Below, in pieces: positions 43,799 to 51,704 of a DNA stretch of 64,000 bases (position 1 is the stretch's first letter; each line of letters starts with the position of its first letter). The translations under genes were made by a program, and so were the position numbers. The DNA lies in contig CAVZLL010000003.1 of NCBI GenBank assembly GCA_963776225.1, forward strand, positions 1,054,001-1,118,000. The letters run 5' to 3'. Source of the DNA: Bog-756 sp963776225. GTDB lineage: Bacteria > Actinomycetota > Acidimicrobiia > Acidimicrobiales > RAAP-2. Under the pieces are notes generated by a model. The model ran no database searches. It saw nothing but the letters and a program-made list of their open reading frames with translations, and was not told the origin of the DNA.

Positions 43799-44509
43799 GT
43801 GCCCGAGATCCTGACCGAGGTCCCCGCACGGGCCCTGGCGGTCTACGCCCACCCGGACGATCCGGACGTCTCGTGCGGCGGAACGCTGGCGGCGTGGGCG
43901 AAGGCCGGCTCCGAGGTGCACAGTCTGCTCTGCACGGACGGGGGCAAGGGAACGGCCGATCCCGACGCGGACCCTGCCGTGCTGATCCGACGACGCTCGG
44001 CTGAAGCTGCGGAGGCGGCCGCGGTGATCGGGTTGGCCGGCCAGGAGTGCCTCGGGTACCCCGACGGTGACCTGGCCGACGAACCGGGGTTCCGGGCGGC
44101 GTTGGTGGCGGTGGTCCGCCGGATCCGTCCGGACACCGTGCTCTGCCCCGATCCGACCGCCGTCTTCTTCGGACAGGAGTACTTCAACCACCGTGACCAC
44201 CGGATCGCCGGGTTGGTCGCGCTCGACGCGATCGCCCCGGCCGCGGCCCTCCCGCTGTACTTTCCCGACGCCGGGCCCCCGCACCAGGTCGGGACGGTCC
44301 TCCTGTCCGGTGCCCTGGAGCCCGACGTGTGGGTCGACATCTCGACGACCGTCGACCGGAAGGGCGAGGCGGTGGGCTGCCACAGGAGCCAATTCCCGGA
44401 CGGGGTGGAGTGGGCGGCCACCGCGGTGCGGCTGGCCGCCGAGGACGCCGGCCGTCGGGCCGGCGTCCCCCTGGCCGAGGGGTTTCGGAGACTGCGCCTC
44501 GGCGGGTGA
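43799..44509 (+). CDS. PIG-L family N-acetylglucosaminyl deacetylase
   Basis: A 236-residue zinc deacetylase of the LmbE/PIG-L fold. Zinc ligands are seen in VYAHPDDPDVSCGG (AHPDD) and FNHRDHRIAG (HxxH-type); the catalytic Asp is the second of AHPDD. Actinobacterial relatives include MshB and Mca of the mycothiol system, but PIG-L enzymes also act on antibiotics and polysaccharide intermediates, so the substrate is open. GTG 43799 lies 3 bp after nrdR, and the stop overlaps the dinB start (GTGA). Confidence 0.88.
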   Translation: MPEILTEVPARALAVYAHPDDPDVSCGGTLAAWAKAGSEVHSLLCTDGGKGTADPDADPAVLIRRRSAEAAEAAAVIGLAGQECLGYPDGDLADEPGFRAALVAVVRRIRPDTVLCPDPTAVFFGQEYFNHRDHRIAGLVALDAIAPAAALPLYFPDAGPPHQVGTVLLSGALEPDVWVDISTTVDRKGEAVGCHRSQFPDGVEWAATAVRLAAEDAGRRAGVPLAEGFRRLRLGG

Positions 44510-45927
44510 CTGGAGCCGACCGGCCGCCGCGGCCCGGGTGCGAACCCGGCGGGGAGGGCCTCCCGCCGCGGCGGGACCGGGTCGTGCTCCACGTGGACAT
44601 GGACGCCTTCTTCGCCTCGGTCGAGGTGCTCGACGATCCCTCCCTGCGGGGGCGCCCGGTGATCGTCGGTGGGAGCGGGCCGCGCGGCGTGGTGGCCGCG
44701 TGCACGTACGAAGCGCGCCGGTACGGGGTCCACTCGGCCATGCCGTCGACGGTCGCCCGCCGTCGGTGCCCCCACGCGGTCTTCCTGGACGGCCGGTTCC
44801 ACCGGTACGTCGAGGAGAGCCGTCGACTGCACGCCATCCTCCTCTCGTTCACTCCGCTGGTGGAGGGCATCTCCCTCGACGAGGCGTTCCTCGACGTGAC
44901 CGGGAGCGCCCATCTGCACGGCGGTGGACCCGCGGTGGCTTCCACCATCCGGATCCGGGTGCGGGACGAGCTCGGACTGGCCTGCTCGGTGGGCGTGGCC
45001 CGGACCAAGCTCATGGCAAAGCTCGCCTCGAAGGCGGCCAAGCCGCGGGCCACCGAGGACGGCATCACCCCGGGTCCCGGGATCGTGGTGGTCGAGCCCG
45101 ACGGGGAGCTGGCCTTCCTCCATCCCCTGCCGGTGCGGGCGCTGTGGGGCATCGGTCCGGCGACCGAGCGCAGGCTCGGCGCCCTCGGCGTCACCACCGT
45201 CGGGGAGCTCGCGGCCGTGCCGACCCCCGCCCTCGAGCGCTACCTCGGTCCGGCGGCGGGGAGTCATCTGGCCGCGCTCGCCCGGGGCGAGGACAGCCGG
45301 GCGGTGGTCCCGGTGCAGGCGGCGAAGTCGATCGGCCACGAAGAGACCTTTGCCTCCGATCTGTGGGACCGCGAGGACCTGCACCGTCGTCTCCAGCGGA
45401 TGGTCGACGCCTCGGCATCGGCGCTCCGCGCGGCGGGACGGGCGACCAGGACGGTGACCGTGAAGATCCGCTTCGGCGACTTCGGACAGGTCACCCGCTC
45501 GCACACCCTGGACAGTCCGATCGACGCCGCCGCGGCCATCGGGGTGGTGGCGTCCGCGCTGGTCGACTCCGTGGAGCGGGACCGCGGGGTGCGCCTCCTC
45601 GGGGTGAGCCTCTCCGGCCTGTCCGAGCCGGGCGGTGGCAGCCAGCTCCGGTTCGACCTGCGTCCCGGCGGCGGGTCCGCTCCGGCGCCCGTGCCGGTGG
45701 ACCCGTTGGTTGCGGCCCGCGAGGACGCCGAGCGGCTGCAGGGATCCTGGGCGTCGGTGAGCACGGCGGTGGACGCCATCCGGGCCCGCTACGGGGGGGA
45801 GTCGGTCGGTCCGGCCTCCCTGGTCGGGGACGACGGCGTCCGTGTGCGCCGTCGGGGGGATGCAGCCTGGGGGCCGAGCGGTCCGGTCGCCGGGGAATCT
45901 GGGGCCCCGGACCCGGGCACCTTGTAA
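44506..45927 (+). CDS. dinB: DNA polymerase IV (Y-family)
   Basis: A 473-residue translesion polymerase. Palm motifs are VLHVDMDAFFASVEVLDDP (about residue 27, catalytic Asp) and EGISLDEAFLDVTGS (catalytic DE); thumb and helix-hairpin-helix KLASKAAKPRATEDG and LWGIGPATERRLGALGVTTV; the little-finger domain follows. It is longer than E. coli DinB owing to a Gly/Pro-rich C-terminal extension; no clear QLxLF-type clamp motif is seen at the end. The GTG overlaps the PIG-L stop. No SOS box is visible immediately upstream, so damage control, if any, comes from farther away. Confidence 0.93.
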   Translation: MTGADRPPRPGCEPGGEGLPPRRDRVVLHVDMDAFFASVEVLDDPSLRGRPVIVGGSGPRGVVAACTYEARRYGVHSAMPSTVARRRCPHAVFLDGRFHRYVEESRRLHAILLSFTPLVEGISLDEAFLDVTGSAHLHGGGPAVASTIRIRVRDELGLACSVGVARTKLMAKLASKAAKPRATEDGITPGPGIVVVEPDGELAFLHPLPVRALWGIGPATERRLGALGVTTVGELAAVPTPALERYLGPAAGSHLAALARGEDSRAVVPVQAAKSIGHEETFASDLWDREDLHRRLQRMVDASASALRAAGRATRTVTVKIRFGDFGQVTRSHTLDSPIDAAAAIGVVASALVDSVERDRGVRLLGVSLSGLSEPGGGSQLRFDLRPGGGSAPAPVPVDPLVAAREDAERLQGSWASVSTAVDAIRARYGGESVGPASLVGDDGVRVRRRGDAAWGPSGPVAGESGAPDPGTL

Positions 45928-46064
45928 TATGGCCCTGGTGCTCGATCACGGCCATTCCGGCCCTCCCCTGGGCCTCGGATACGCGATGTGTTCGCGGCGG
46001 TGGTGCGCGAGGATGGTGGGGGCGATCAGCGCTGGAGTCGACAAGAGGTGGAGGGGACGAGTCG

Positions 46065-46439
46065 GTGCCGCTCTCTGAGCACGAACAACGGATATTGCAC
46101 GAACTGGAGCAGTCCCTCTATCAGGAGGATCCCGACTTCGCCGAGCGGGTGCGATCGGAGACGGTCTACCGCCATGCCGGGAGGTACTGCATCTGGTCCG
46201 CGCTGGTGTTCGTCGCCGCGCTCGTCTTCATGCTCTTCACCTTCGCCACCAACATCGCCCTCGGATTCGTGGGTGTCGTCGTGATGTTCCTCTCCGGGGT
46301 GGTCTTCGCCAACAACGCCCGTCGCATGGGAAAGGCGGGGATCGACGACATCTCGCGCTCGCTCCACAACCGCAGCATGAGCAACCCGGTCCACGATCCC
46401 CGTGACTGGATCCGTGGGCGCTTCCACCGCGACGACTGA
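46065..46439 (+). CDS. DUF3040 small membrane protein
   Basis: A 124-residue protein with the DUF3040 signature: PLSEHEQRILHELEQSLYQE at the N-terminus, two adjacent membrane spans (IWSALVFVAALVFMLFTF and LGFVGVVVMFLSGVVFAN), and a polar tail. The family is actinobacterial, of unknown function, and often near cell-division genes. The GTG at 46065 gives the conserved SEHEQ start, with GGAGGGGA about 10 bp upstream. A TAATAT box at 45925-45930 may serve as its promoter (long leader). It overlaps the ROK gene start by 38 bp. Confidence 0.88.
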   Translation: MPLSEHEQRILHELEQSLYQEDPDFAERVRSETVYRHAGRYCIWSALVFVAALVFMLFTFATNIALGFVGVVVMFLSGVVFANNARRMGKAGIDDISRSLHNRSMSNPVHDPRDWIRGRFHRDD

Positions 46440-47403
46440 ACCGTCGGAGGGCAACGCCTCAGCCGCACCCACCAGCGGTGGCGGCCTCCGGGGCGCGGCA
46501 GTTGCAGCAGGCGCACCTGCCGAGCGGGCGGTCGTGGCCGTCGACATCGGCGGCACCAAGGTCGCTGCGTCGGTGGTCGATCAGGCCGGTCATCTGCTGA
46601 CCAGATCGGCAGCGGCGACCCCGGACGCAGACGACCCGGAGGCGGTGTTCGGCGCGCTGGCCGGGGTGGTCCGCTCGGCCGTCGGGGGATCCGCTGTGCG
46701 GCCGGTCGCCTGCGGCGTGGGGTGCGGGGGTCCGATGGAGGACGCGGGCGAGACGGTGTCACCGCTCAACATCCGCGCCTGGCGACGGTTCCCGCTCCGC
46801 CGGCGCCTTGCTGACCTCCTCGGTGTCCCGGTGTGGGTCGACAACGACGCCAAGGCCCTGGCGCTCGGTGAGCAGTGGATGGGAGCCGCGCGGGGATGTT
46901 CCAACTTCTTGGCCATGGTGGTCTCGACCGGGGTCGGCGGAGGCATCGTCCTCGACGGCCGCCTGCTCGACGGAACCGACGGAAACGCCGGGCACATCGG
47001 ACACGTGGTGGTGGAGCCCGACGGACGCGAGTGCGCGTGCGGGGGACGGGGGTGCCTGGAGGCAGAGGCCTCCGGCACGGCGATCCGAGCGGTCACCGGC
47101 AGACCGGCCGCTGAGGCGGGCCCTGCGATCCGTCGACGGACCGGGACCCTCGTGGGCCGTGCCGTGGCGTCGGTGGTGAACCTGCTCGATCTCCAGCTGG
47201 CCGTCGTCGGTGGCTCGGTCGCGCTCGGGTTCGGGACCGAGTTCTTCGACGCGGCGCAGCAGGAGATGACCCTGCGCTGCGGGCTCGACTTCGCCCGGCC
47301 GGCGCGGATCCTCCCGGCCGGTCTCGGAGCCGACGGGCCGCTGCTCGGGGCGGCCGCGGTCGCGCGCCGCCACCCGGTCGACGCAGCCGCGGGGCGATGG
47401 TGA
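46402..47403 (+). CDS. ROK-family sugar kinase (glucokinase-like)
   Basis: A 333-residue actin-fold sugar kinase. The phosphate-binding loop is VVAVDIGGTKVAASVVD, the catalytic Asp is in VWVDNDAKALALGE, and the zinc site of ROK kinases is NAGHIGHVVVEPDGREC followed by CGGRGCLEAEASG (CxCGxxGCxE). It lacks an N-terminal helix-turn-helix, so it is an enzyme, not a ROK repressor. Glucose is the likely substrate but N-acetylmannosamine or fructose cannot be excluded. The first ~40 residues are Ala/Ser/Gly-rich and not conserved; the start at GTG 46402 overlaps DUF3040, and a later start is possible. Confidence 0.9.
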   Translation: MTGSVGASTATTEPSEGNASAAPTSGGGLRGAAVAAGAPAERAVVAVDIGGTKVAASVVDQAGHLLTRSAAATPDADDPEAVFGALAGVVRSAVGGSAVRPVACGVGCGGPMEDAGETVSPLNIRAWRRFPLRRRLADLLGVPVWVDNDAKALALGEQWMGAARGCSNFLAMVVSTGVGGGIVLDGRLLDGTDGNAGHIGHVVVEPDGRECACGGRGCLEAEASGTAIRAVTGRPAAEAGPAIRRRTGTLVGRAVASVVNLLDLQLAVVGGSVALGFGTEFFDAAQQEMTLRCGLDFARPARILPAGLGADGPLLGAAAVARRHPVDAAAGRW

Positions 47404-47687
47404 GCCGGACCCCCGGGAGCGGGGCGCCCGGGACGTCGAGGGCTGTCGTGGTGGCGCTGCTCGGACGGCCCGACCTCTGGTGGTCGGCGCTCGGGGTGCT
47501 CCGCCGGTTGGCGCCGCCGGGATGGTGGCGGAGGGCTCCGCACCTCCCGCTTCCCGACCCCCGTCTGTGGGAGTTCCGGATGGTCACCGCCTACGGACGC
47601 GGTGATGCGGTGCCCGACCCGGCCGACGTGGTGACCTACGTGGAGTGGTGTCGCGACACCGCTGCGCTCGGTGGGGGCGGCCGGTGA
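47397..47687 (+). CDS. Small hypothetical protein
   Basis: A 96-residue protein I do not recognise. It is Trp- and Pro-rich (DLWWSALGVLRRLAPPGWWR, LPLPDPRLWEFRMVTAYG) and ends with VPDPADVVTYVEWCRD. There is no signal peptide and no confident membrane span. ATG 47397 overlaps the ROK kinase stop by 7 bp, and codon use is like that of neighbouring genes, so it is likely real and cotranscribed with the kinase. Confidence 0.65.
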   Translation: MVSRTPGSGAPGTSRAVVVALLGRPDLWWSALGVLRRLAPPGWWRRAPHLPLPDPRLWEFRMVTAYGRGDAVPDPADVVTYVEWCRDTAALGGGGR

Positions 47688-47734
47688 ACCCATCCCTCCG
47701 ACCGATCACGCCCCGTCGCCCCGGCGAGCGGGGC

Positions 47735-47740
47735 TAATTT
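47735..47740 (+). promoter_or_regulatory. -10 box for the HNH gene, leaderless
   Basis: TAATTT, 6 bp before ATG 47747, with no ribosome-binding site between. Confidence 0.5.
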
Positions 47741-47746
47741 CCCGCT

Positions 47747-48367
47747 ATGGACCGACTGCACAAACCAGGGACGGCTCGGGGGTCCGGGCGGGCCGGGGCA
47801 CCCGGGCATGCCGATCCGGTCCGTTCACCGATGAGCCCGTCCCGGAGGGCCCTCGTCCTGAACGCCACCTTCGAGCCCCTCGGGATCGTGTCGTCGCGCA
47901 GGGCGGTCCTCCTGGTGCTCGACACGAAGGCGGAGCTGATCCACTCGACCGAGCGTGTCTTCCGGGCCGAGCGCCTGAGCGTCCCCGAGCCGTCCGTGGT
48001 GCGGCTCGTCCGGTACATCCAGGTCCCGCACCACTACCGGGTCGCCGTCAACCGCCGGACGGTGTTCGCCCGGGACGGGGCCCGCTGCCAGTACTGCGGT
48101 TCGGCGGCCGAGAATCTCGACCACGTCATCCCCCGGAGCAAGGGCGGAGCCCACACATGGGAGAACGTGGTGGCCGCGTGCCGGCGGTGCAACACCCGAA
48201 AAGAGGACCGATTGCCCCACGAGGCGGGGATGGTGCTCCGGTCGACCCCGGTGGCCCCCCGCCACCGCGTCCAGCTCCTCGCGCTCTGTGGGGGGACCAG
48301 CGCGGAGTGGAGCACCTATCTCGGGGCGGGCGCCGGCGCCGAAGACGATCGCCAGCTGACCGCCTGA
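47747..48367 (+). CDS. HNH endonuclease-domain protein
   Basis: A 206-residue protein with a C-terminal HNH nuclease fold: the zinc pairs CQYCG and CRRCN bracket LDHVIPRSKGGAHTWENVVA, containing the catalytic His, the Asn and the downstream Arg/Lys region. The N-terminal part (RALVLNATFEPLGIVSSRRA and HYRVAVNRRTVFARDG) is conserved in a large actinobacterial family of single-copy HNH proteins not linked to restriction systems or introns; their role is unknown. The ATG at 47747 sits 6 bp after a TAATTT box. No methylase or mobile element is nearby. Confidence 0.88.
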   Translation: MDRLHKPGTARGSGRAGAPGHADPVRSPMSPSRRALVLNATFEPLGIVSSRRAVLLVLDTKAELIHSTERVFRAERLSVPEPSVVRLVRYIQVPHHYRVAVNRRTVFARDGARCQYCGSAAENLDHVIPRSKGGAHTWENVVAACRRCNTRKEDRLPHEAGMVLRSTPVAPRHRVQLLALCGGTSAEWSTYLGAGAGAEDDRQLTA

Positions 48368-48412
48368 CCGCGCGGGCGGGGCGGCTCCGGCCGGAGACGC
48401 GAGACTGATCCG

Positions 48413-49117
48413 GTGTCACCGGGCTGGCAGGTGGAGGAACGGTTCGGTCCGGCGGCCGAGCTGCACGCATCGTGGCCGTCCGCCGATCGCCTTCCCGACG
48501 CGCGTGCGGTCGCCCGATGCCACCCGACCGGCCACACGCTCGTGCTCGGCTCGGCCCAGGCCGATTCGGTGGCCGATCCGGTCGGGACGGCAAGGGCCGG
48601 AGTCGGAGTCGCGCGCCGGCGGACCGGCGGTGGCGCGGTGCTGGTCGCGCCCCGGGACCCGGTGTGGATCGACGCGTGGGTCCCGGTGGGGGATCCGTTG
48701 TGGGAGGAGGACGTGTCACGGGCGTTTGCCTGGTTGGGCGCGGTGTGGCAGTCGGCCCTGCGGTCGCTCGGTGTACACGACCCGTCGGTCCGGGGGGCGG
48801 AACCCAGCCGGACCAGGTGGTCCCCACTGATCTGTTTCGGCGGAGTGGGGGCCGGTGAGGTGACCGTGGATGGCCGGAAGATCGTCGGGTTGGCCCAACG
48901 ACGCGTCCGGTCGGGAGTGTGGTTCCAGGGAGCCTGCGCCATCCGCTGGGACCCGACGACCCTCCTCGACTGCCTCACGATTCCCACCGGGCAGCGGGCC
49001 GAGGCAGCCGAGGGGCTGACCGTCGCGGCCGTCGGCGTGGCAGACCTCGACTGGGGTGACCGGCCGGTGCCGGGTGGGGACGCGATCTACGCCGCGTTCC
49101 TCGCGCACCTTCCCTGA
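48413..49117 (+). CDS. Lipoate/biotin ligase-fold protein (LplA-like)
   Basis: A 234-residue BPL/LplA-fold protein. The lipoyl-binding motif RRRTGGGAVLVAPRDPVWID matches the RRxSGGGAV signature of LplA, and VDGRKIVGLAQRRVRSGVWF contains the invariant Lys of the adenylate site. It is shorter than full LplA and lacks the C-terminal accessory domain, as in other small actinobacterial members, so ligase, transferase or amidotransferase activity cannot be separated. The start is GTG 48413. It precedes the mraZ promoter region on the same strand. Confidence 0.8.
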   Translation: MSPGWQVEERFGPAAELHASWPSADRLPDARAVARCHPTGHTLVLGSAQADSVADPVGTARAGVGVARRRTGGGAVLVAPRDPVWIDAWVPVGDPLWEEDVSRAFAWLGAVWQSALRSLGVHDPSVRGAEPSRTRWSPLICFGGVGAGEVTVDGRKIVGLAQRRVRSGVWFQGACAIRWDPTTLLDCLTIPTGQRAEAAEGLTVAAVGVADLDWGDRPVPGGDAIYAAFLAHLP

Positions 49118-49293
49118 GCCGTCCCGGCGGCCGCCCGGCCGGCGGGCGAAGGACGGCAGCGATTGCCGCGGTGATGGTCCCCACGCGCCGGTTCCCGCGA
49201 GGGGGCTCGTCCCTCTGCGCTGGGACCGGTGGTCGTGGGTGGTGGGACCTCGGGCCACGTGGCGCGAACGGGGAACCGATTGGGTCTTGGTGG

Positions 49294-49322
49294 TTGACGT
49301 GTGGGGGGTGGGGGAATAAAGT
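49294..49322 (+). promoter_or_regulatory. mraZ / division-cluster promoter
   Basis: TTGACG (49294-49299), exactly 17 bp, TAAAGT (49317-49322). This is the best sigma-A-type promoter in the window and gives a leader of about 75 nt to mraZ. Confidence 0.75.
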
Positions 49323-49344
49323 GGCGTAAAGTGGTGTGAAAGGG
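49318..49344 (+). promoter_or_regulatory. MraZ operator: three direct repeats at 10-bp period
   Basis: AAAGTGG (49318), AAAGTGG (49328) and the weaker GAAAGGG (49338), separated by CGT and TGT. Two or more direct repeats of this kind at one-helical-turn spacing in front of mraZ are the known MraZ binding arrangement; the AAAGTG form is described in Mollicutes. The first repeat overlaps the -10 hexamer, so MraZ would repress its own operon. Confidence 0.7.
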
Positions 49345-49402
49345 AGGGGTCCGACCACCGGGTCCCCTGGCACTGCGGGGAGCATCGTGGGAGCAAGCAC
49401 CA

Positions 49403-49819
49403 GTGGCACGGTTCTTCGGAAGGTACGAGCACTCGCTCGACGACAAGGGAAGGATCATCCTCCCGTCCAAGTTCCGCGGCCCCTTCGAGCACGGCGGGTA
49501 CCTGACCCAGTACCAGGACGGCTGCTTGTCGCTCTGGACCCCGGAGCAGTTCGAGCGGCAGATGGACTCCATGACGGAGCGGGCCGGCTCGGGCCGGAGC
49601 GAACGCAACCTGGTGCGTCTGTGGGCCTCGACCTCCCACGAGCTGGAGATCGACCGACAGGGACGGATGGCCATCCCGGCCCGGCTCCGCGAGTACGCGG
49701 GACTGGTCGGCGACGTGCTCGTGCTCGGAGCGATCGACAGGGTCGAGCTCTGGAACCGGGAGACCTGGGAGGAGAAGGTGCTTCCGGAGGAAGCCCGTCT
49801 CACCCAGGGCGACGGTTGA
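49403..49819 (+). CDS. mraZ: Transcriptional regulator MraZ
   Basis: A 138-residue dodecameric AbrB-like DNA-binding protein heading the division and cell-wall cluster. The two half-domains carry SLDDKGRIILPSKFRGPFE and EIDRQGRMAIPARLREYAG, each with the DxxGR core. The start is GTG 49403 (MARFFGRYEHSLD). Its direct-repeat operator overlaps the promoter upstream. A 440-bp interval separates it from rsmH, unusually long for this pair. Confidence 0.95.
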   Translation: MARFFGRYEHSLDDKGRIILPSKFRGPFEHGGYLTQYQDGCLSLWTPEQFERQMDSMTERAGSGRSERNLVRLWASTSHELEIDRQGRMAIPARLREYAGLVGDVLVLGAIDRVELWNRETWEEKVLPEEARLTQGDG

Positions 49820-50259
49820 GTGACCCGATGCATCTCCGGGTGGTGCGGACTGGCACGGATCCCACCGGTGCGGGCGGCCGTTCGCAAGGCGCACACCGCG
49901 GATCGACCGGCCTCTCGGCCGTGGCCCTCGCCGACCCGCGCGAAGATCACGCAGATCGCGACGATCCTCACGCCCACGACGACCACCCGGCCGGCGACGG
50001 CCTCGGCGCTCCGACGATCACCACTCGGGTGCTGCCGGAGGAGCAGGCACTCCGTGCGGGGCACCCGTCCGGGACACGGCGTCTCACCCCGCTCGAGTCG
50101 GGAACGGCCGCCGTGGCCCGTCACGAGGTCCACATCGAACGCGTCTGGCCCATGCGCAGTCCCCCGACCGGACCACTGGAAGTATTCTCCTCCGCCTCCT
50201 TCCAGTCGGACGGTCGCGGCGCTCCACCCGCACGACTCGTGCCGGTCGGGGGACCGCGG
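49820..50259 (+). other. 440-bp interval between mraZ and rsmH with an open frame joined to rsmH
   Basis: The rsmH frame stays open upstream from ATG 50260 to ATG 49828, adding 144 residues with no recognisable domain (Asp/His-rich DREDHADRDDPHAHDDH near the middle). Third positions look GC-rich, as in real genes here. A TATTCT box at 50183-50188 could instead be an rsmH promoter, making this a leader. I see no other gene. See findings. Confidence 0.45.
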
Positions 50260-51255
50260 ATGAACCAGGCCTTCTCCCACCAGCCGGTCATGACCGCCGA
50301 GGTGGTCGCGGCATTCGCGTCCGTCCCGGACGGTCTGGTCCTCGACGCGACCCTGGGCGGTGCGGGTCACGGTCGTGCCCTGCTCGATGCCCTGCCCGCC
50401 ATCCACCTGCTCGGCATCGACCGCGACCCGGGTGCCGTGGCCGCAGCCACCGCGGAGCTGTCCGCGTACGGCGACCGGGTCACCCTCCGCCGCGCCCGCT
50501 TCGGCGACCTCGCCCGGGTGGTGCGGGACACCCAGGCCGAACTCGCCACCGGGTCCGACGCGCTCGGGCTCTCCGGATGCCTCTTCGATCTCGGGGTGAG
50601 CTCGCCGCAACTCGACGTGGCCGAGCGCGGGTTCTCCTACCGGAGAGACGCAGCCCTCGACATGCGGATGGACCCGACCACCGGGCCGACCGCAGCGGAT
50701 GTGGTCAACCAGTACGAGGAGGACGCCCTCGTCGAGCTCTTCGCCGAGAACGGTGAGGCCCGGTTCGGCAGGCGCATCGCCCGCGCCATCGTCGCCGCCC
50801 GCCCGTTCGCCACCACCGGCCAGCTCGCGGACGTGGTCCGGACCGCCATCCCCGCTGCCACCCGGCGCACGGGAGGCCATCCGGCCCGCCGGGTCTTCCA
50901 AGCCATCCGGATCGCGGTCAACGAAGAGCTCGAGCAGCTCGGCACCGGACTCGACGACGCGCTCTCGCTGCTGCGTCCGGGTGGACGGTGCGCGGTCATC
51001 TCGTACCATTCCGGCGAGGACCGGCTGGTCAAGGCGGTCTTCGCCCGTGCCGCCACCGACAACTGCCAATGCCCGCCCGGCCTGCCGTGTGTCTGCGGTG
51101 CCACTCCCCGGTTCCGGCTGGTCTCCCGCGGGGCGCGTCGTCCGTCTGCGGACGAGGTGCTCCGCAACCACCGGGCCGAGTCCGCACGGTTGCGTGTGCT
51201 CGAGCGCCTTCCCGATCCGGTCGGGACCGGTCGCCCCGACGACGAGGTCGCGTGA
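50260..51255 (+). CDS. rsmH: 16S rRNA (cytosine1402-N4)-methyltransferase
   Basis: A 331-residue SAM-dependent enzyme methylating N4 of C1402 in 16S rRNA. Motifs are SHQPVMTAEVVAAF at the start, the SAM loop LDATLGGAGHGRALLDALP, LFDLGVSSPQLDVAERGFSY, and RRVFQAIRIAVNEELEQL with VISYHSGEDRLVK. ATG 50260 gives the normal N-terminus and is preceded by GGGGGA; the frame is open for another 144 codons upstream. The stop overlaps the ftsL-like start (TGATG). Confidence 0.95.
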   Translation: MNQAFSHQPVMTAEVVAAFASVPDGLVLDATLGGAGHGRALLDALPAIHLLGIDRDPGAVAAATAELSAYGDRVTLRRARFGDLARVVRDTQAELATGSDALGLSGCLFDLGVSSPQLDVAERGFSYRRDAALDMRMDPTTGPTAADVVNQYEEDALVELFAENGEARFGRRIARAIVAARPFATTGQLADVVRTAIPAATRRTGGHPARRVFQAIRIAVNEELEQLGTGLDDALSLLRPGGRCAVISYHSGEDRLVKAVFARAATDNCQCPPGLPCVCGATPRFRLVSRGARRPSADEVLRNHRAESARLRVLERLPDPVGTGRPDDEVA

Positions 51256-51704
51256 TGGCACCGGCAGTCACCGCCCGCCGTCCCGCGGCACGGCCCCAGT
51301 CACGCCCCACACCCCGTCGCCCACCGCTCCGGCTCTTCGAGCCTGCTCCGCGGCGATCGCGGTCCCGACGTCGCGCACGGCGACCGGGGCTGGTGGCCTC
51401 GGGCGCGTTGGTGGTCGGTAGCCTCCTCGCGGTGGTCGTCGGGGACGCCATGGTCACCCAGGGCCAGGTCCGAGTGTCCTCCCTCCAGAGCGAGGTGAGC
51501 GCTGCGGAAGCCTCCCAGAAGGCCGCCCAGGTCACCGTCGCCCAGCTCGCCGCCCCCACCAGGGTCGTGGCCCAGGGGATCAGGCTGGGGCTGACCGCCC
51601 CCGCAAAGGTGGTCGACCTGCCCCAGGTGCCGCTCGACGTTCCGCTGCCCGCCCCCCGGTCGACCGCCGGCGCGCCGACCCGCACCGCACCGCCGACGCG
51701 TTGA
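51255..51704 (+). CDS. ftsL: FtsL-like septum protein
   Basis: A 149-residue bitopic membrane protein: a basic cytoplasmic tail (SRSRRRARRPG), one membrane span (LVASGALVVGSLLAVVVGDA), then a short coiled coil (RVSSLQSEVSAAEASQKAA) and a Pro-rich end. FtsL sequences are poorly conserved; the call rests on this topology and on the slot between rsmH and ftsI, where FtsL always lies. It would bridge FtsQ and FtsW-FtsI at the septum. The stop overlaps the ftsI TTG. Confidence 0.75.
   Translation: MAPAVTARRPAARPQSRPTPRRPPLRLFEPAPRRSRSRRRARRPGLVASGALVVGSLLAVVVGDAMVTQGQVRVSSLQSEVSAAEASQKAAQVTVAQLAAPTRVVAQGIRLGLTAPAKVVDLPQVPLDVPLPAPRSTAGAPTRTAPPTR

Noticed and set aside
45929..46078. Small reading frame of 49 codons after a TAATAT box, before DUF3040
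   Set aside because: No recognisable features, Arg/Gly-rich, and it overlaps the DUF3040 start out of frame. The TATA-like box more likely serves DUF3040.
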